DNA of 64,000 nucleotides from Apodospora peruviana. Taxonomy: Eukaryota; Ascomycota; Sordariomycetes; Sordariales; Lasiosphaeriaceae. Location: the NCBI GenBank assembly GCA_033439685.1, contig JAUEDM010000002.1:1240001-1304000 (forward strand). The letters run 5' to 3'. The position numbers were made by a program, and so were the translations under genes. This document shows positions 22,723 to 34,384 of the stretch, in pieces; positions within the stretch are counted from its first letter, which is position 1, and each line of letters starts with the position of its first letter. The notes under the pieces are model-generated. The model saw only the letters and a program-made list of their open reading frames with translations. It had not been told where the DNA came from and did no database searches.

Positions 22723-24691
22723 ATGGTACGTCATGCTCTTCCTGCGGGAACCATTGCGCAAGACCCGCGTCGACGACGACGTATAGGCAATTGCTAATTC
22801 TGATTGTTTGTCGATAGGCGACCACCGACGCTGTCATTTCTCGCACCGAGACTGTAAGTGTGCTACGCGGACTCGAGACCGAAACCACCACGCCACGAAG
22901 ACGCACCTGCTAACGAAAATGCAACCTCAGCTCAACAAATACCTCAAGCTCGAGCAGAAGGGCAACATCATCGCAGAGTACATCTGGATCGACTCAGAGG
23001 GCGGCACCCGTGCCAAGGCGAGGGTGAGTTTTCACAGTTTTTGTTCTTCACCCGTTATCGGACCCGGGTTCCTTGAGAGGGATACCCGTGCCATGCCGGC
23101 CCGGTGGCCGCGGGCGTACGGGATTGAGCTCGGTTCTGGTGGCACCGATGAGGCCTGAGGACTCGACAAGAGGAACCGCCAAATGAGTGGCTCAGTCCCG
23201 GCTATGCCACGACCACCGGCCGAGCTCACCTACATGACTCCGAGTGGAGCCCGGGTCTCTCATCTGCCAAACAAAGCGGGCAACCGAAATTCTACCGAAT
23301 GCTTGCTGACAAGTGCGTCAGACACTCCCAGACAAGGGCGCCACGCCCAAGGTGGAGGAGCTTCCCGTTTGGAACTTCGATGGATCTTCAACCGGTAAGT
23401 TGCTCTTGTCAGGTGGTCTCGTGGGTGAAACTGGCTGGTCGAGTCAAGCAAGCCTCGATGATTCACGTGATGTTGTGGTTTATGAAACAACTTGCTAACT
23501 CACTCCACAGGACGTATGTGACTTTTGAATCTTCTCGATTTTGCCTCGAAACCTAGCTCCTCACTGCTGAGGGCTTGGACATCTCGAGATGTCTTTTGGA
23601 GGCTGCATTTACTAACTGAATCTACAGAGGCGCCGGGCGACAACTCTGATGTCTACCTGAGGCCAGTGGCCACCTTCGCTGTATGTGTAACACCTCGTTG
23701 GGTTGATTTGAATCCTTGAAAGCCAAAACCGGCCGAGGACACGATCGGCAGGTTGCTGACATTGATGTCGATAGGATCCGTTCCGCGGCTCGCCCAACAT
23801 CCTCGTTCTCGCCGAATGCTGGAACGCCGATGGCACTCCCAACAAGTTCAACTACAGACATGACTGCGCCAAGTAAGTTGCTTCTCCCATATCCTCTTTT
23901 GCGTGGGGTGGATACTTCAGCCCTTCTTGAGGAATCATTGCTAACTCTCATCCCCTTGTAGGCTTATGGAGGCTTATGCTGACCACGAGCCCTGGTTCGG
24001 CCTCGAGCAAGAGTATACCCTTCTCGACCTCAACAACCGGCCTTACGGGTGGCCCACCAACGGCTTCCCCGCCCCCCAGGGCCCATACTACTGCGGTGTC
24101 GGGGCTGGCAAGGTTGTCCAGCGTGATATTGTAGACAGCCACTACAAGGCCTGCCTCTATGCTGGTGTCAAGATTGCCGGCACCAACGCCGAGGTCATGC
24201 CTGCCCAATGGGAGTTCCAGGTCGGCCCTTGCCTTGGTATTGAGATGGGTGACCATCTGTGGATGGCCCGCTACCTGCTCAGCCGTATCTCGGAAGACTT
24301 CGGAGCCAAGGTATCAGTCCACCCCAAGCCTATCCCCGGCGACTGGAACGGTGCTGGTCTCCACTCCAACTTCTCCACCAAGGAGATGCGTGTCGAGGGT
24401 GGCATGAAGCACATCGAGGCTGCCATCAAGAAGCTGGAAGCCCGCCACAATGAGCACATCGCCGTCTATGGCGAGGACAACGACAAGCGTCTCACCGGTC
24501 GCCACGAGACTGGCGCCATTGACAAGTTCACATGGGGTGTTGCCGACCGTGGCGCCTCGGTCCGGATCCCTCGGGATGTCGGTGCCAAGGGCTACGGCTA
24601 CTTTGAAGATCGCCGTCCGGCCTCCAATGCCGACCCATATCGGATCACGGGTATCATTATGGAGACATGCTTCGGGTCTCTTGAAAACTAA
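22723..24691 (+). CDS. gln-1: Glutamine synthetase
   Basis: The gene has eight exons: 22723-22725, 22818-22853, 22931-23023, 23322-23394, 23511-23513, 23628-23680, 23775-23872 and 23962-24691. The protein is about 362 aa, the normal eukaryotic GS-II length. It makes glutamine from glutamate, ammonia and ATP in the cytosol and is the main ammonium-assimilation step in fungi. Visible motifs are [39 protein letters not shown] (metal/glutamate site, first signature), [41 protein letters not shown] (ATP-binding) and [14 protein letters not shown]. The coding part of exon 1 is the ATG alone. Exon 5 is 3 nt (GAC) and completes the conserved Gly-Gln of the signature. Intron 3 (298 nt) is unusually long for this window. 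Confidence 0.93.
23511..23513 (+). other. gln-1: 3-nt microexon of glutamine synthetase
   Basis: GAC is flanked by CACTCCACAG upstream (branch GCTAACT) and the strong donor GTATGTG downstream. With it the mRNA reads G|GAC|AG, Gly-Gln, giving the family sequence GSSTGQAPGD. Skipping it stays in frame and reads GSSTEAPGD, replacing Gly-Gln with Glu. Confidence 0.75.
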
Positions 24692-25589
24692 GCGGGAACA
24701 GTGTGTTTCGAGCGGTTACTTTTACGAATTCCTGATCTGATTAATGGGCAGGTTGGATGGTTGGATGGCAGGACACATTGGAAGGGTTTTGTCGTATTTA
24801 TTGAGATGGTGTTTGATTCCCAAGCGCGTGATTTGATTGCTCCAGTGATTGTTTGTGCACATAAAGCAGCGGGAGCTTGGCTCTACGTTCGACCGAGGAT
24901 TTGGTGAGCCTTTAGTTTAGTTTTCGATTTTTAGTGGAATATATCCTCAAATTAACTTTAGTTCTTGACACCTATCTACTCTTTCTCGCTATGTGATGAT
25001 TGTATCAGACGTTGTTGGACGCTGGAGTTAACTCGTCGTGGTCAGCGGGAGCTGAAGAAACCGGAGCCTGAACAGATCCCCGCCCTTGCTATCCAATCAA
25101 TGCACCTTATTTTCATGGCTTACACGACATGCCGCCTCGCCAAAAGAAGGCCGCTAGAAATAGACCACCTTTGTTGCATGCAATCGATGGCTCGCAGCGG
25201 ATTCTGCAGAGCTCACTCAGCTCGGCTGAGGCAGGATTCAGTCAGTTGTTGGCTGAAAACCAACATCGACTGCAATCCATCACCAAGACAGGATATAACT
25301 CTCGATTTCTTTCCCTTGCTTGATTTTGTGTTCGTTGTCGGCGGCGGTCGGTTCGCATATTCTGTATCTCACATCTCCCATCTTACATTCACATCTCGTC
25401 TCGCATCTCGCTCGGATCCCGGATCGCATCTTGAATCGACCTCAGACTTTTGAGTAAGCACACCCTTTGCCGCCGCCTCACTTACTTTCTATTCCGGGAC
25501 TTAACCTCTGACCTTCTTCAGGTTGTTCCGCGATGGTCCCCGGACTAAGTCTAGCCGTCACTCAATAACGCGCCACCACGTCCACAATC
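24692..25589. other. Intergenic, 3' of gln-1 and 5' of membrane-protein gene
   Basis: No supported gene. Pyrimidine-rich stretches before 25,440 and a CTCACATCTC-rich tract look like the 5' leader of the gene starting at 25,590. Confidence 0.55.
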
Positions 25590-27330
25590 ATGCCAGCAGC
25601 AGCTGTGCGACTCGTCGTCCGAGCCGGGCCGGGGCCGCTGTTCATGCTAGTACTAGCCTTGGCGGCATTATCATTCGCTGCTCATGCTGCTACTGCTGCT
25701 CGCGAACAACATGAACATGAGCGCTTCCAGGCCATCGAGACCGGTGGCGCGGCGGTGATGATTCTGTCACCGCGCTGGTATCCATCACCGCTCTCGCCGG
25801 CTCGGCCGCCGCTGTTTGTGGTGGACACTTCCTTGCGCAAGAGGCAGAATGTTTGCGAGGCGGGGCATCATCCTTGTATGTGTCGTATACCAGACATGAG
25901 AGTATAAGTACCTACCTTACTCATAATGTGTGTATAATAGGTAATGAGCTAGGCGAAGTTGGGTCTTCAGCCTGTTGCGCAGATAATCAGTAGTACGTCC
26001 ATCCCTTCTCACCGTAACTCTCATCATACGCAAAAAATGTGTTAATGAGAGAAATAGTTGTATCGTGGACCCGGGCGACCCATCAAAGCCATCATGCTGC
26101 GCAATCGGGTCAACCTGCGGCTCGCAATGCTCAGAGTCGCAGTACCAATGCAACGGAACCTCCACCATCACTTCTTCTCCCTCAGTCACAACATCGGTAT
26201 TCGCAGCATGCTGCGGGCGAAAATGTCCTCTAACCTCCATGTTTGGTTGTCCTGAATCTTTCGGGGGCGGGTGCTGTTCGTACGGATCGACCTGCGGCCC
26301 CTCCGGGCAGTGTCTGTCGTCCGTGATGTCGTCTTCTTCTGTCTCCGCGGTTTTAACGCTAGTTCCGGACGGGTGCACGACCAGCCAGGTTAGTTGCGCG
26401 TCGAGCCTGGGCGGCGGGTGCTGCGCCGTCACGCAGAGCTGCGTCAGGCTGGACGACGATTCCGGTCCCAAATGTGCCGAGCGGACTGTTACGCCTAGTG
26501 CGAGCGGGATTGTTGCCATCGATAATCCCAGGAAGAGTGAGTTGAGTGCCGGCGCCAAGGCGGGTATCAGTGTTGGTGTCATTGTGATTGCTGGGCTGGT
26601 TATTGGGGCAGTTACGTGGTTGTGTTTGAGAAAACGAAGAATACGGAGGATGAGTGAGGTTGGAGGTGGACCGGGAGGGAGTGGTTCTAATAGACCACCG
26701 AGGCCGACCGGAGTTACCGGGCAGGTTATTGGTGGTGGTGGTGGTGGTGGTATCAGTGGTGGAGGGAGAAGGGATATGTCTGACTTGAATTCGGAAAGGG
26801 GCGGTCCGTTGCCCGGCGTGGTGCAGGATTATTTTGGGCCGGAGCCACAGTTGGGACCTTATTCGGATGAAGGGCCTTCTCATGAACAACAACAATATGG
26901 ACAGCATGGTGGGCCGCAGCAGTCTGTTGTGACTCCGCCGGCCGGAGGAGACCCCGAAGTGGTAGGCGGTGTTCCGCTGCTGCCTCATGGTCCGGGGGAT
27001 ATCACGGCGCCGGTAGAGATCGATGGATCACGCATTCATGCGCGGCCGCAGGGAGAAGCACAACCACAACATCCAGTCGCGGGCATGAGTGGTAGTGCTG
27101 CCGGGTTTCGACCGCCGCAGAGCCATGTTTCTGTCGACGGGCGGTTTGAGCTGTACGGGTCGGATCCGTCAGAGGATTTGGTGACTAGCTATGTACCTTC
27201 GCCGGACACGACGGCACAGTCGCCGCCTCTGGAGGAGGGGCCGGGTCCGAGTCCTGGAGTGAGTCCTAGTGTTGGAGGCGGGCAACGGCAGGGTGGGCGA
27301 TACTTGATCGGAGGGAATATATGTGTATAA
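25590..27330 (+). CDS. Cys-rich single-pass membrane protein with Pro/Gly-rich cytoplasmic tail
   Basis: Exons are 25590-25875, 25941-25992 and 26058-27330, about 536 aa. Both introns are 65 nt, and splicing gives a continuous Cys pattern (HPCNELGEVGSSACCADNQY|CIVDPG). An N-terminal hydrophobic signal peptide (about 15-40) is followed by an ectodomain with repeated GGGCC…C modules (CPESFGGGCCSYGSTC, CASSLGGGCCAVTQSC) and Ser/Thr linkers. One membrane helix lies at about 283-305 (ISVGVIVIAGLVIGAVTWLCL), with a KRRIRR stop-transfer. The cytoplasmic tail of about 230 residues is Gly/Pro/Gln-rich and includes a poly-Gly run from (GGT)n. The layout resembles fungal wall-stress-sensor or mucin-like proteins, but I recognise no named family. 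A 209-codon antisense frame at 26,359-26,988 is a shadow. Confidence 0.75.
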
Positions 27331-27849
27331 ATGTTTCGGGTATCCGGGTAATGGTACATACCTTAGGCATTGGTAATCCATATCTTGCTGCAAATATAAG
27401 GTATTGTTGCTGCTGACAATTATAGTATGGTAACCAAGAAAACAACTGCGTTCTACTCTTTTGTTTTGCCTCGAAAGGGAAAAGAAGTGACATATTGGCT
27501 GTCTGTCTGTCTAATTCGTGAGACCTCATCCCACCGCCGTGGCCTGCCCATATCATAAGTGTGTGTGCGTATATGTGAGCTGTTGCTGGCTGTGCTTCTG
27601 CAATAAACGCCCCTCTTCATGAAGAGAAAAAAAAGCAACCTGAGATTTCTTCTCTTTCTCGCTAGAAAGCACACTGCCCGCTAAAGAATCATTTCACCCA
27701 TCTATATATCGTCAGTGTCCCAATGCTTTTGTCTCCTTATTCAAAGGGATAGACAAGCCGCCCGCCACGTCCTTTCCTCAATAAACGAGAAAAGGGCAGT
27801 GAGCAAAGAAGACGGTCCCTGGCCTTTTTTTATGCAATATTTTGTCCAT
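27331..27849. other. Convergent 3' region
   Basis: This separates the 3' ends of the membrane-protein gene and mbf1. It is AT-rich with a CTGTCTGTCTGTC run near 27,500. No gene is seen. Confidence 0.6.
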
Positions 27850-28418
27850 TTATTTCTTCTTTTCATCCTTCTTCTCATCCTTCTTCTTGGGGCCTAACCG
27901 CGGCGAGCCGATATCGTTGCCGCGTAGCTTGACGTTGAGCACGCGCTCCATGGCCGAGAGCACCTTCTGGTCGGGCGTGGCATCGCCACGCTCGAACTGG
28001 GCCACGATGGTTGGGGTCGTGTTGCACTTTGTGGCCAGGTCCTTTTGAGTCAACGCTTTGGGCTGAAAGTCGGCGCGCGCCTTGGCGATGGCGTTGCCAA
28101 CCTCCTTTCCGACCGTCTTAGGCTTGACGATGTCGTCGGACCGGTCGACCATTGTTAGGCGCTGGCCTTCTACACCTGGCTTGGATGCCTTGTTTTCTTC
28201 GTTAGTTTCATGGTTTTTACTTGATTGGTGGTAGACGAAATACGACGACGTACAGTGTTGCCGGCGCCAAACTTCTTCTCTGTGGCCACGATGGCGCCGC
28301 TCCGCTGGGCGGCGTTGAGTGCGGCTTTACCCTTCACGACCGTCTCACGCGGCCCGCCGGCGCCGCGGTTGGCATTCTTGCCAATCTTGACATCATCAGT
28401 ATCCCACACGCCAGACAT
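27850..28418 (-). CDS. mbf1: Multiprotein bridging factor 1 (transcription coactivator)
   Basis: Exons are 28,418-28,254 and 28,188-27,850, 167 aa. The 65-nt intron (GTACGT…ACTAAC…ACAAG) joins [21 protein letters not shown] in frame, matching the MBF1 N-terminal layout. The ATG at 28,418 begins [13 protein letters not shown]. The N-terminal MBF1 domain (about 1-70, ending KKFGAG) is followed by a Cro/C1-type helix-turn-helix (about 90-145; [24 protein letters not shown]) and a Lys-rich tail ([12 protein letters not shown]). MBF1 bridges bZIP activators such as Gcn4 with TBP and also binds colliding ribosomes. It acts in nucleus and cytoplasm. Confidence 0.92.
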
Positions 28419-29344
28419 CTTGGCTGCTGTTTTGGTAGGTTGGTTTGGTTCGGAGGTGTTGTGTTCTTGTTCTGAATGACGATGGCTTTGCGCTTTTGAG
28501 AACAAGGCGGGGTGCGATCGGGAAAGTGGCGGGGGTTTGGGGCGACAAAGACAAGAACCCGGGCTGGTGTAGTTTGTGGAGTTGTTTGTGATGGTTAACG
28601 TACTGAGACGTTTTGTAGTTGTTTGTTGCTGAGGTACGTCACAGAACAAGCGCAAAATCGGTTGACGGTGGATTGGCAATGGGATAGTTGAAAATAAATA
28701 CCAGCTGGTCTCTTCGTGGAAGGCGATGGGCTGCCGTCGAAAGGCGAGTGACTCGCTCGGTCAGGGCGGTTCCTGGGTTCTCCGCCACACTGGGGCGGGT
28801 ACGGCGGGCACGGCGGGCCACTGGGGCTGGAACACCGCTGCGCAATCTAGAACTAAGCCTATTCAGGACCAAGGTGGGAGCCGCTGTGGCCGCTTCACAT
28901 TTGGGCTACAAAAAATTGGACCCTGCTACCGAATGTTTCGGGATGGAATGAGCCGCCGCCATGACAGTTCGACATCGCAGCGGATCCTCGTCTCCGACCG
29001 TGCTCTGGGAGCTCTTTCCCACCACAGTCTTGATGACCTCTTGGCTCTTTCCGTGAGCTGTAATCCGAAGTTAACCAACCTTCCGAATTCGCTTCCGTCC
29101 GGGGTTCCTTTGATTTGCATCTCCAGGTCTTTGGCGCCGATCGACACCAATTCACCCAGCTTTTGTGATCGTAACATGACCAACCATCTTCCCGGCGATT
29201 TGCATCGGAGGACGTTTTGGGAATAGGGAGCTAGCTGTCTTCCCTATCGATGGTCGGGATTTCTGTCGTTCTACATGAGAATATAGAACTGTCTCTTTTT
29301 CATCTTCCTATAAGCTCTCCCTTCATTTATTTCTCGACATTAGG
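28419..29344. other. Divergent promoter region of mbf1 and DUF1365 gene
   Basis: This lies between mbf1 (-) and the DUF1365 gene (+). A minus-strand frame of 85 codons at 28,926-29,183 has fairly even protein-like composition but no start context, partner exon or known domain, so it is not called. Confidence 0.5.
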
Positions 29345-31289
29345 ATGGCTGGTGGGTCCTCGGCCGGCGCGCTCGCACTGGTTCCTGTCGCCGTCGTATT
29401 CTGGACCCTCTTTTCCGGCCCTGTGGATGTGGCCCTGTTGATCTTGCTGACGCTGGCCCGGCACGGTCGTGTCTTAAGTGAAGGCGTCGGCCCCGGATTC
29501 TTCCAAGCGACAATAAAGCTCTCCGGCAGCACGATAGTTGGCTTCCTCGCCTTCCAGCTTTTCCGCCTGAGATGGACAACAGTCAAAGAACCGCAGTGGA
29601 ATGGGCCTGGACAGGTCCTCCTGCTTCCATGCCAAACAACTCATTCTCGAATGTTCCCTGAGAAGCATTCGTTTTCCTACTCCTATCTTACTGTCGGCGT
29701 ACCTGTGGGTTGGGAGGGCAGTGCTGGAGGCATGCTTTCGGTTGATGTCAAAAGCGAATCCGGCTTCTGGTCGTGGTTATCTCTTGCTCCCCGAGTGCGC
29801 AAGGGTTGGTATTCCGTTGATGCCGGCGACTACCTCGAGCGCGGAGATGCCCATCTTGGATTACGGGGAAAGCTCGATGAATACCTTCAAACACAGGTTG
29901 GTAGCTTTTTTGGGCTCTGGTGCCGCCATCTGCTGACTCCCTCAGGGTGCTGACCCGGCACTCTACCCACACGCGTATCTGATCACGGCTGCTCGGTTTC
30001 TCGGTTATCATTTCAACCCCGTCTCCTTCTGGTACCTCTACGACTCCACCAGGTGCCTGGCCGCCATGATCTTGGAAGTCAACAACACTTTTGGAGAGCG
30101 TCGGATGTACTTCCTGACGCTGGATGATGGCCCGAAAACGCAAATCAGTACTGGACCAGACTCTTCGAGTGCGGATATCCAGCAAACCCCTGCTTCACGC
30201 ACCACCCTCAAGCAATCATGGACAAAAGACTTCCATGTCTCTCCCTTCAACTCCCGCAAAGGCTCCTACTCTTTGACGGCTGTTGACCCCCTGAGCCCCT
30301 TCATGCAAGGCACGGGCCCTGTCACCAGCACGATCAACCTTGCGTCGTCGAAAGGACACGGGAAGTTGGTTGCTAGGTTGTTCTCGAAGGGCAGCCCTGT
30401 TGACCCATATGCAATGACGGTGTTCGACAAACTCATATTCTTGATATCCTGGTGGTGGGTCGGGTTTGTCACCTTTCCAAGGATTGTTAAGGAAGCTGGC
30501 GCCCTATTCTTCCGACGAAAGCTCCATGTTTGGTTCAGGCCCGAGCCCCTGAAGGAGAGTGTCGGCCGGTTGGCTGACCCGACTGAGCGTCAGCTCGAGT
30601 CTATCTTCCGGAGATACCTTCGATACCTTGTCGAGCAGTCAGATACGCCGATTGTGGTCAAGTACATTGCAAGCGGCGTATCGGAGGATGCAAAGGAGTT
30701 GATGCTCTCTCCGACTGCCAGAGGAGACGTCCAGAATGCCGAGGAGTTGGAGTTCAAGGTTCTCACGCCGGTGTTTTACTCTCGCTTCGTCTACTATGCG
30801 CACGGTCTGGAAGCTTTCTTCTGCGAGCTCAACGACAGCTGTACGATCTGGGTATCCCGTCCGGAGCTCTTGCCCAAGTTCGCCCTGAAAAAGCCATCGC
30901 CAACTTTGACTTCGTCAAGCCCGCTTGATTTTTGTTACTTCAAGATGATACAAAGACTGCGCGTGAGGCCCGAACGAATCGAACGGCCGCTGACGTCAAG
31001 CGCCGTTCAGACAGAGAAACCCCTGACGGTTGATATTCGGGACTTTCGGATATCTTCCATGGACGGCTATGTGTTAACCCACGAGACTCCTGAAACGAAG
31101 GCGGCATACAGAAGATGCGTCCTCGGCCTGTTTCTCGCGGACAGGATGACCCGTGTTCTCATTCTCCCGTCCGAGATACAGCGCTTTCTACTACAGGCAT
31201 GGCTTGCTTGGTTGCTCTCTCCAGTCGTGGCGGAAGTCATGGCAATATCGACGTCGTTCCTAAACGCCAAGGGTACGTATTGGAAATAG
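29345..31289 (+). CDS. DUF1365-family membrane-associated protein
   Basis: Exons are 29345-29896 and 29946-31289, about 631 aa. The 49-nt intron (CAG|GTTGGT…CTCAG) restores the family core TQGADPALYPHAYLITAARFLGY and HFNPVSFWYLYD…LAAMILEVNNTFGER. That core is diagnostic for DUF1365 (Pfam PF07103), a family of unknown biochemical role found in bacteria and fungi, often beside lipid-modifying enzymes. Hydrophobic stretches near the N-terminus (about 9-38), in the centre (LIFLISWWWVGFVTF) and near the C-terminus suggest membrane association. The first ATG at 29,345 starts straight into the hydrophobic segment. No lipid gene adjoins it here. Confidence 0.85.
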
Positions 31290-33433
31290 GCGAGTAGTAT
31301 CTCTCCGGATTGCGGCGCAGAAAGTATAACGCATTTCCATGACTGAAATCTTGCTGTTGGAACAAGCTTGGTTGCCTCGATTTCTGATTTGCTGAGGAGC
31401 CAACAAGAAGGGGGGCAGCAACCATCTTACCTGTGGAAGTAGCAAGACAACCTGCGACCCAACGGCGTAGCATCTGTGAACTAGGATGTGGGTTGTGGAG
31501 CAATGTGATCCTTCTTCGGAATATTTCAAATAAAGAAGCGTGGTCCCGGGATTCACGTTCATCGGTCGGCGAACCAGTTCCCTCGGAGTTCACACTCGTT
31601 CGTCCCTCCCGATCCCGAATTAGGAGGCAAGGAAACCCGTGGAGGTGGATGAAAGAACGCACATTGTGGGGTCAGGTCTGGAATAGATAGGCTGTTGTCG
31701 TGGTGACATAGCTTGGACGAAATCTGCCGGACAACGAAAGGAAGCTGGCGGTCACGCCCAATGTGTAAGACCTTGGACTCGAGCAAAGAGGAATATTGAA
31801 GAAACAGCCTTACCTTGCATTCAATTATTCGGCATGGAGTCATTTTTGCGGTGCATTCAAGGCAAAATGGCCGGAGTTTGGACCCGAAAAGCGCCGTGTG
31901 GTTGTTGGTTCGGACTCGGGGAGCTCCGAGAATTGTGCCAACAGCAAGCTTGTCAGACCTTCGATGGTGGTCCCGTTAGATGCGGGACTGTTACACTGGT
32001 GCCTCGTTACCTCCTGCAAACCACAGAGATAGGCTAATGTAGCTGTAGGTAGGTATGACCCGTGTGTGGGCTTGGGGCCAGCAATTCCAAATTCCAAATA
32101 GTTTAACGCACGATGGTGGTCAGGTTTGGTATCACAAACACGCTTCGCACCAAAGAAAGATCCGAGGACGGGCTCATGTTGTGGAGACGAGCTCTACACC
32201 TCCTTTGCTACCTTCTGCGTGTCAATGACAAATACGCACTCGCAGTAAGGCCCCGAACAGGAGCCCCGTCGCAGGGCCGATGATCCCAAGCATCTAAGAC
32301 TTGCAGGTCGTAATCATGCCCGCCCTCTCGAGCTGCAGTTTGATTGTTTGATCTTCCCGATAGCGGTCTGCAAAACGGATCCAGCTGTATGGACGGATTT
32401 GCAGGCCACTCATAGCGCACACCGAATCCGTCCATATAGAAGGCCAAAAAGGACCTGCTTGACGAGGAGGGGTTGGTTTTGGTTGCCCCGCGGCACGATT
32501 GGCGATGTCATGGTTTATGATCCCTGTACCTAGCTGAGAGCTTTCTTTCTCTCTCACCAGGAACTTCCTCTTATCACGTTCCATTGTCGAGAATCCTCGG
32601 TTCTACGTCACCTTGTGTGCGATGAAATTATTGAAAAGTTGACGAGGCATTGGCCGCAGAAGACAATCTGTAATACATGGATTCTGTTCATACCTAGTGA
32701 GATTGTCTGGAGGCTGACAATATCGGACCGCGTGTGGGCCAATTCAGGCAGGCTTGAGATCAGAGCAGCTGTCTCATTGCCTACCGAGGTAGGTACCTAG
32801 AACTAAATAGGGAAGCGAGCTCTATCTAGGTGTGTTCCTTAGGTAAGGCAAGCTACAAGTGCTGAGTAAGGCTGCCATGATAGCTTGCTTAAAGACAGAA
32901 TATCAAATCCACCTGGTCTTTGGAATACGCATCTGCGTCATTAGAGTCTAGACTAGTGTCCGCCTGTGGGCCGCTTTTTGACAGCCCCTCCAGGAACCCC
33001 AATGCGGGCCTAGCGTGCTGCTTGGGAAGCTGGAAGCTATCGACGGGAGTACCTAGTATCTAGGTACTTTGCCTTATCCAAGTACGCCCGCTACTGTCAG
33101 GCACCCGTCGTCTGAACTGCCATTCTACACTCTACGACAGAACGAAGGGACCGTCGCTTGGGTCTTAGTTAGTATTGGTGGATCGAGCTACTCACTCATG
33201 TCTGACCAGGGTGTTGAAAGTCTTGCTTAGTGGGGGAGCTCGACGGGACGGGAGGAGGAGGGGGGAGGCATTATGTCTGTCAGTATTATTTAAGGCAGAG
33301 AGACTTCCACCCTTTTTGCAAAACATTTCCGGGACTCTCATTCATTAGTTCCAGTCTTTAAGCCAGTTTCTGAAGCTCTCGAATCCCATCCAAGCTTACC
33401 CGGTATATACCTTACACAACATCCAAAATCAAG
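31290..33433. other. Intergenic, no gene seen
   Basis: About 2.1 kb without a convincing coding frame on either strand. It contains several GTAGGTAGGT/GTACCTAG motifs (32,046; 32,787; 33,050). A TATTTAA box at 33,287-33,293 lies about 140 bp upstream of the next ATG. Confidence 0.55.
33287..33293 (+). promoter_or_regulatory. TATA-like box (TATTTAA)
   Basis: It lies about 140 bp upstream of the GFA-domain gene ATG. Motif match only. Confidence 0.4.
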
Positions 33434-34384
33434 ATGCCTCTCTCCGGACACTGCCTTTGCAAGGCCGTCACTTACACGGTCGACATGGATGCTCCCCTCC
33501 TGACGGGATACGACCACTGTGATGACTGCCAGAGACAGTCGGGTTCTACTTATTGTTAGTACTATTTTGAATTTTATTTCCGTTTGAGAGAAACATCGCG
33601 ACGGAGAGGAGAAAGCATTGGTGTTGCTACCCCGCACCCATCCGCTTTCATCACACTTCTTCGAGGTGATCATCAACAAGCACCGCACGATGCGATGCTG
33701 CACAATGATACTTGCGGCATCATCACGGCAGCAGCCGGCGACGCCACACACACATGAGCGCTTGACCATTTGGGTCACTACCAGTACAATGATTTCGAAA
33801 TTGCCGAGACAGTCTTTATCTCAATATTTGTATCTATGAGCCCAAGTTGGATGGATGGATCGGAGAACAAGGGGGCAAGAGAAGAAGGAACAAGCGTCTT
33901 ATTCTCTCTCTCTCCTCTTTTTTTCTGTTTTTGTCCCAAATTCATATCGATCTTTATCTCATCTCATCTTACTAACATATTCTCCCCCCCCCGCCCCCAC
34001 CTCAAAAAAAATAGCCCTCGTCTGCGTCGTCCCCAAGGACAAGCTCAAGACCGAAGGCCCGATCAAGAAGTGGAAGGGTACCGCCGACTCGGGCAACACC
34101 GTATGGCGGTGGTTCTGCTCCGAGTGCGGCTCGCCCATCGCCCACGAACCCGAAGCGGCGCCCATCATTGCGCTCAAGGGCGGGTCGCTCGACAGTGAGA
34201 TCAAGAAGGGCCTGAAACCTGTTTGTCTTCCCCCTTTTTTCTATCTAGTGAAAGTGATGAAGTGGATATGTTTGTTGTTGACGAAAAGAAAACAAATAAT
34301 TAGGACACCGAGATCTGGACCGTCAGCAAGCTTCCTTTCTGCACGGAGAACCTCGCTCATCCTTTTGAGCATATGCCTCAGTAA
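33434..34384 (+). CDS. GFA-domain (CENP-V/GFA) zinc protein
   Basis: Exons are 33434-33554, 34015-34220 and 34304-34384, 135 aa. The frame is continuous across both introns (GSTY|SLVCVVP; GLKP|DTEIWTV). Zinc ligands are visible: GHCLCKAVTY, CDDCQRQSG and CSECGSPIAHEP. This is the pattern of the glutathione-dependent formaldehyde-activating (GFA)/CENP-V fold. Many fungal members lack proven Gfa activity, so the substrate is open. The typical C-terminal WTVSKLPFC…FEHMP is present. Intron 1 is 460 nt, the longest in this window, with a long pyrimidine tract and an A7 run before the acceptor ATAG. Confidence 0.87.

Noticed and set aside
26359..26988. 209-codon frame antisense to the Cys-rich membrane protein
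   Set aside because: Rich in Arg/Thr/Ser/Pro from complementing the Gly/Ser-rich sense strand. No start context or domain.
28926..29183. 85-codon minus-strand frame between mbf1 and the DUF1365 gene
   Set aside because: Composition is plausible but there is no domain, partner exon or promoter signal.
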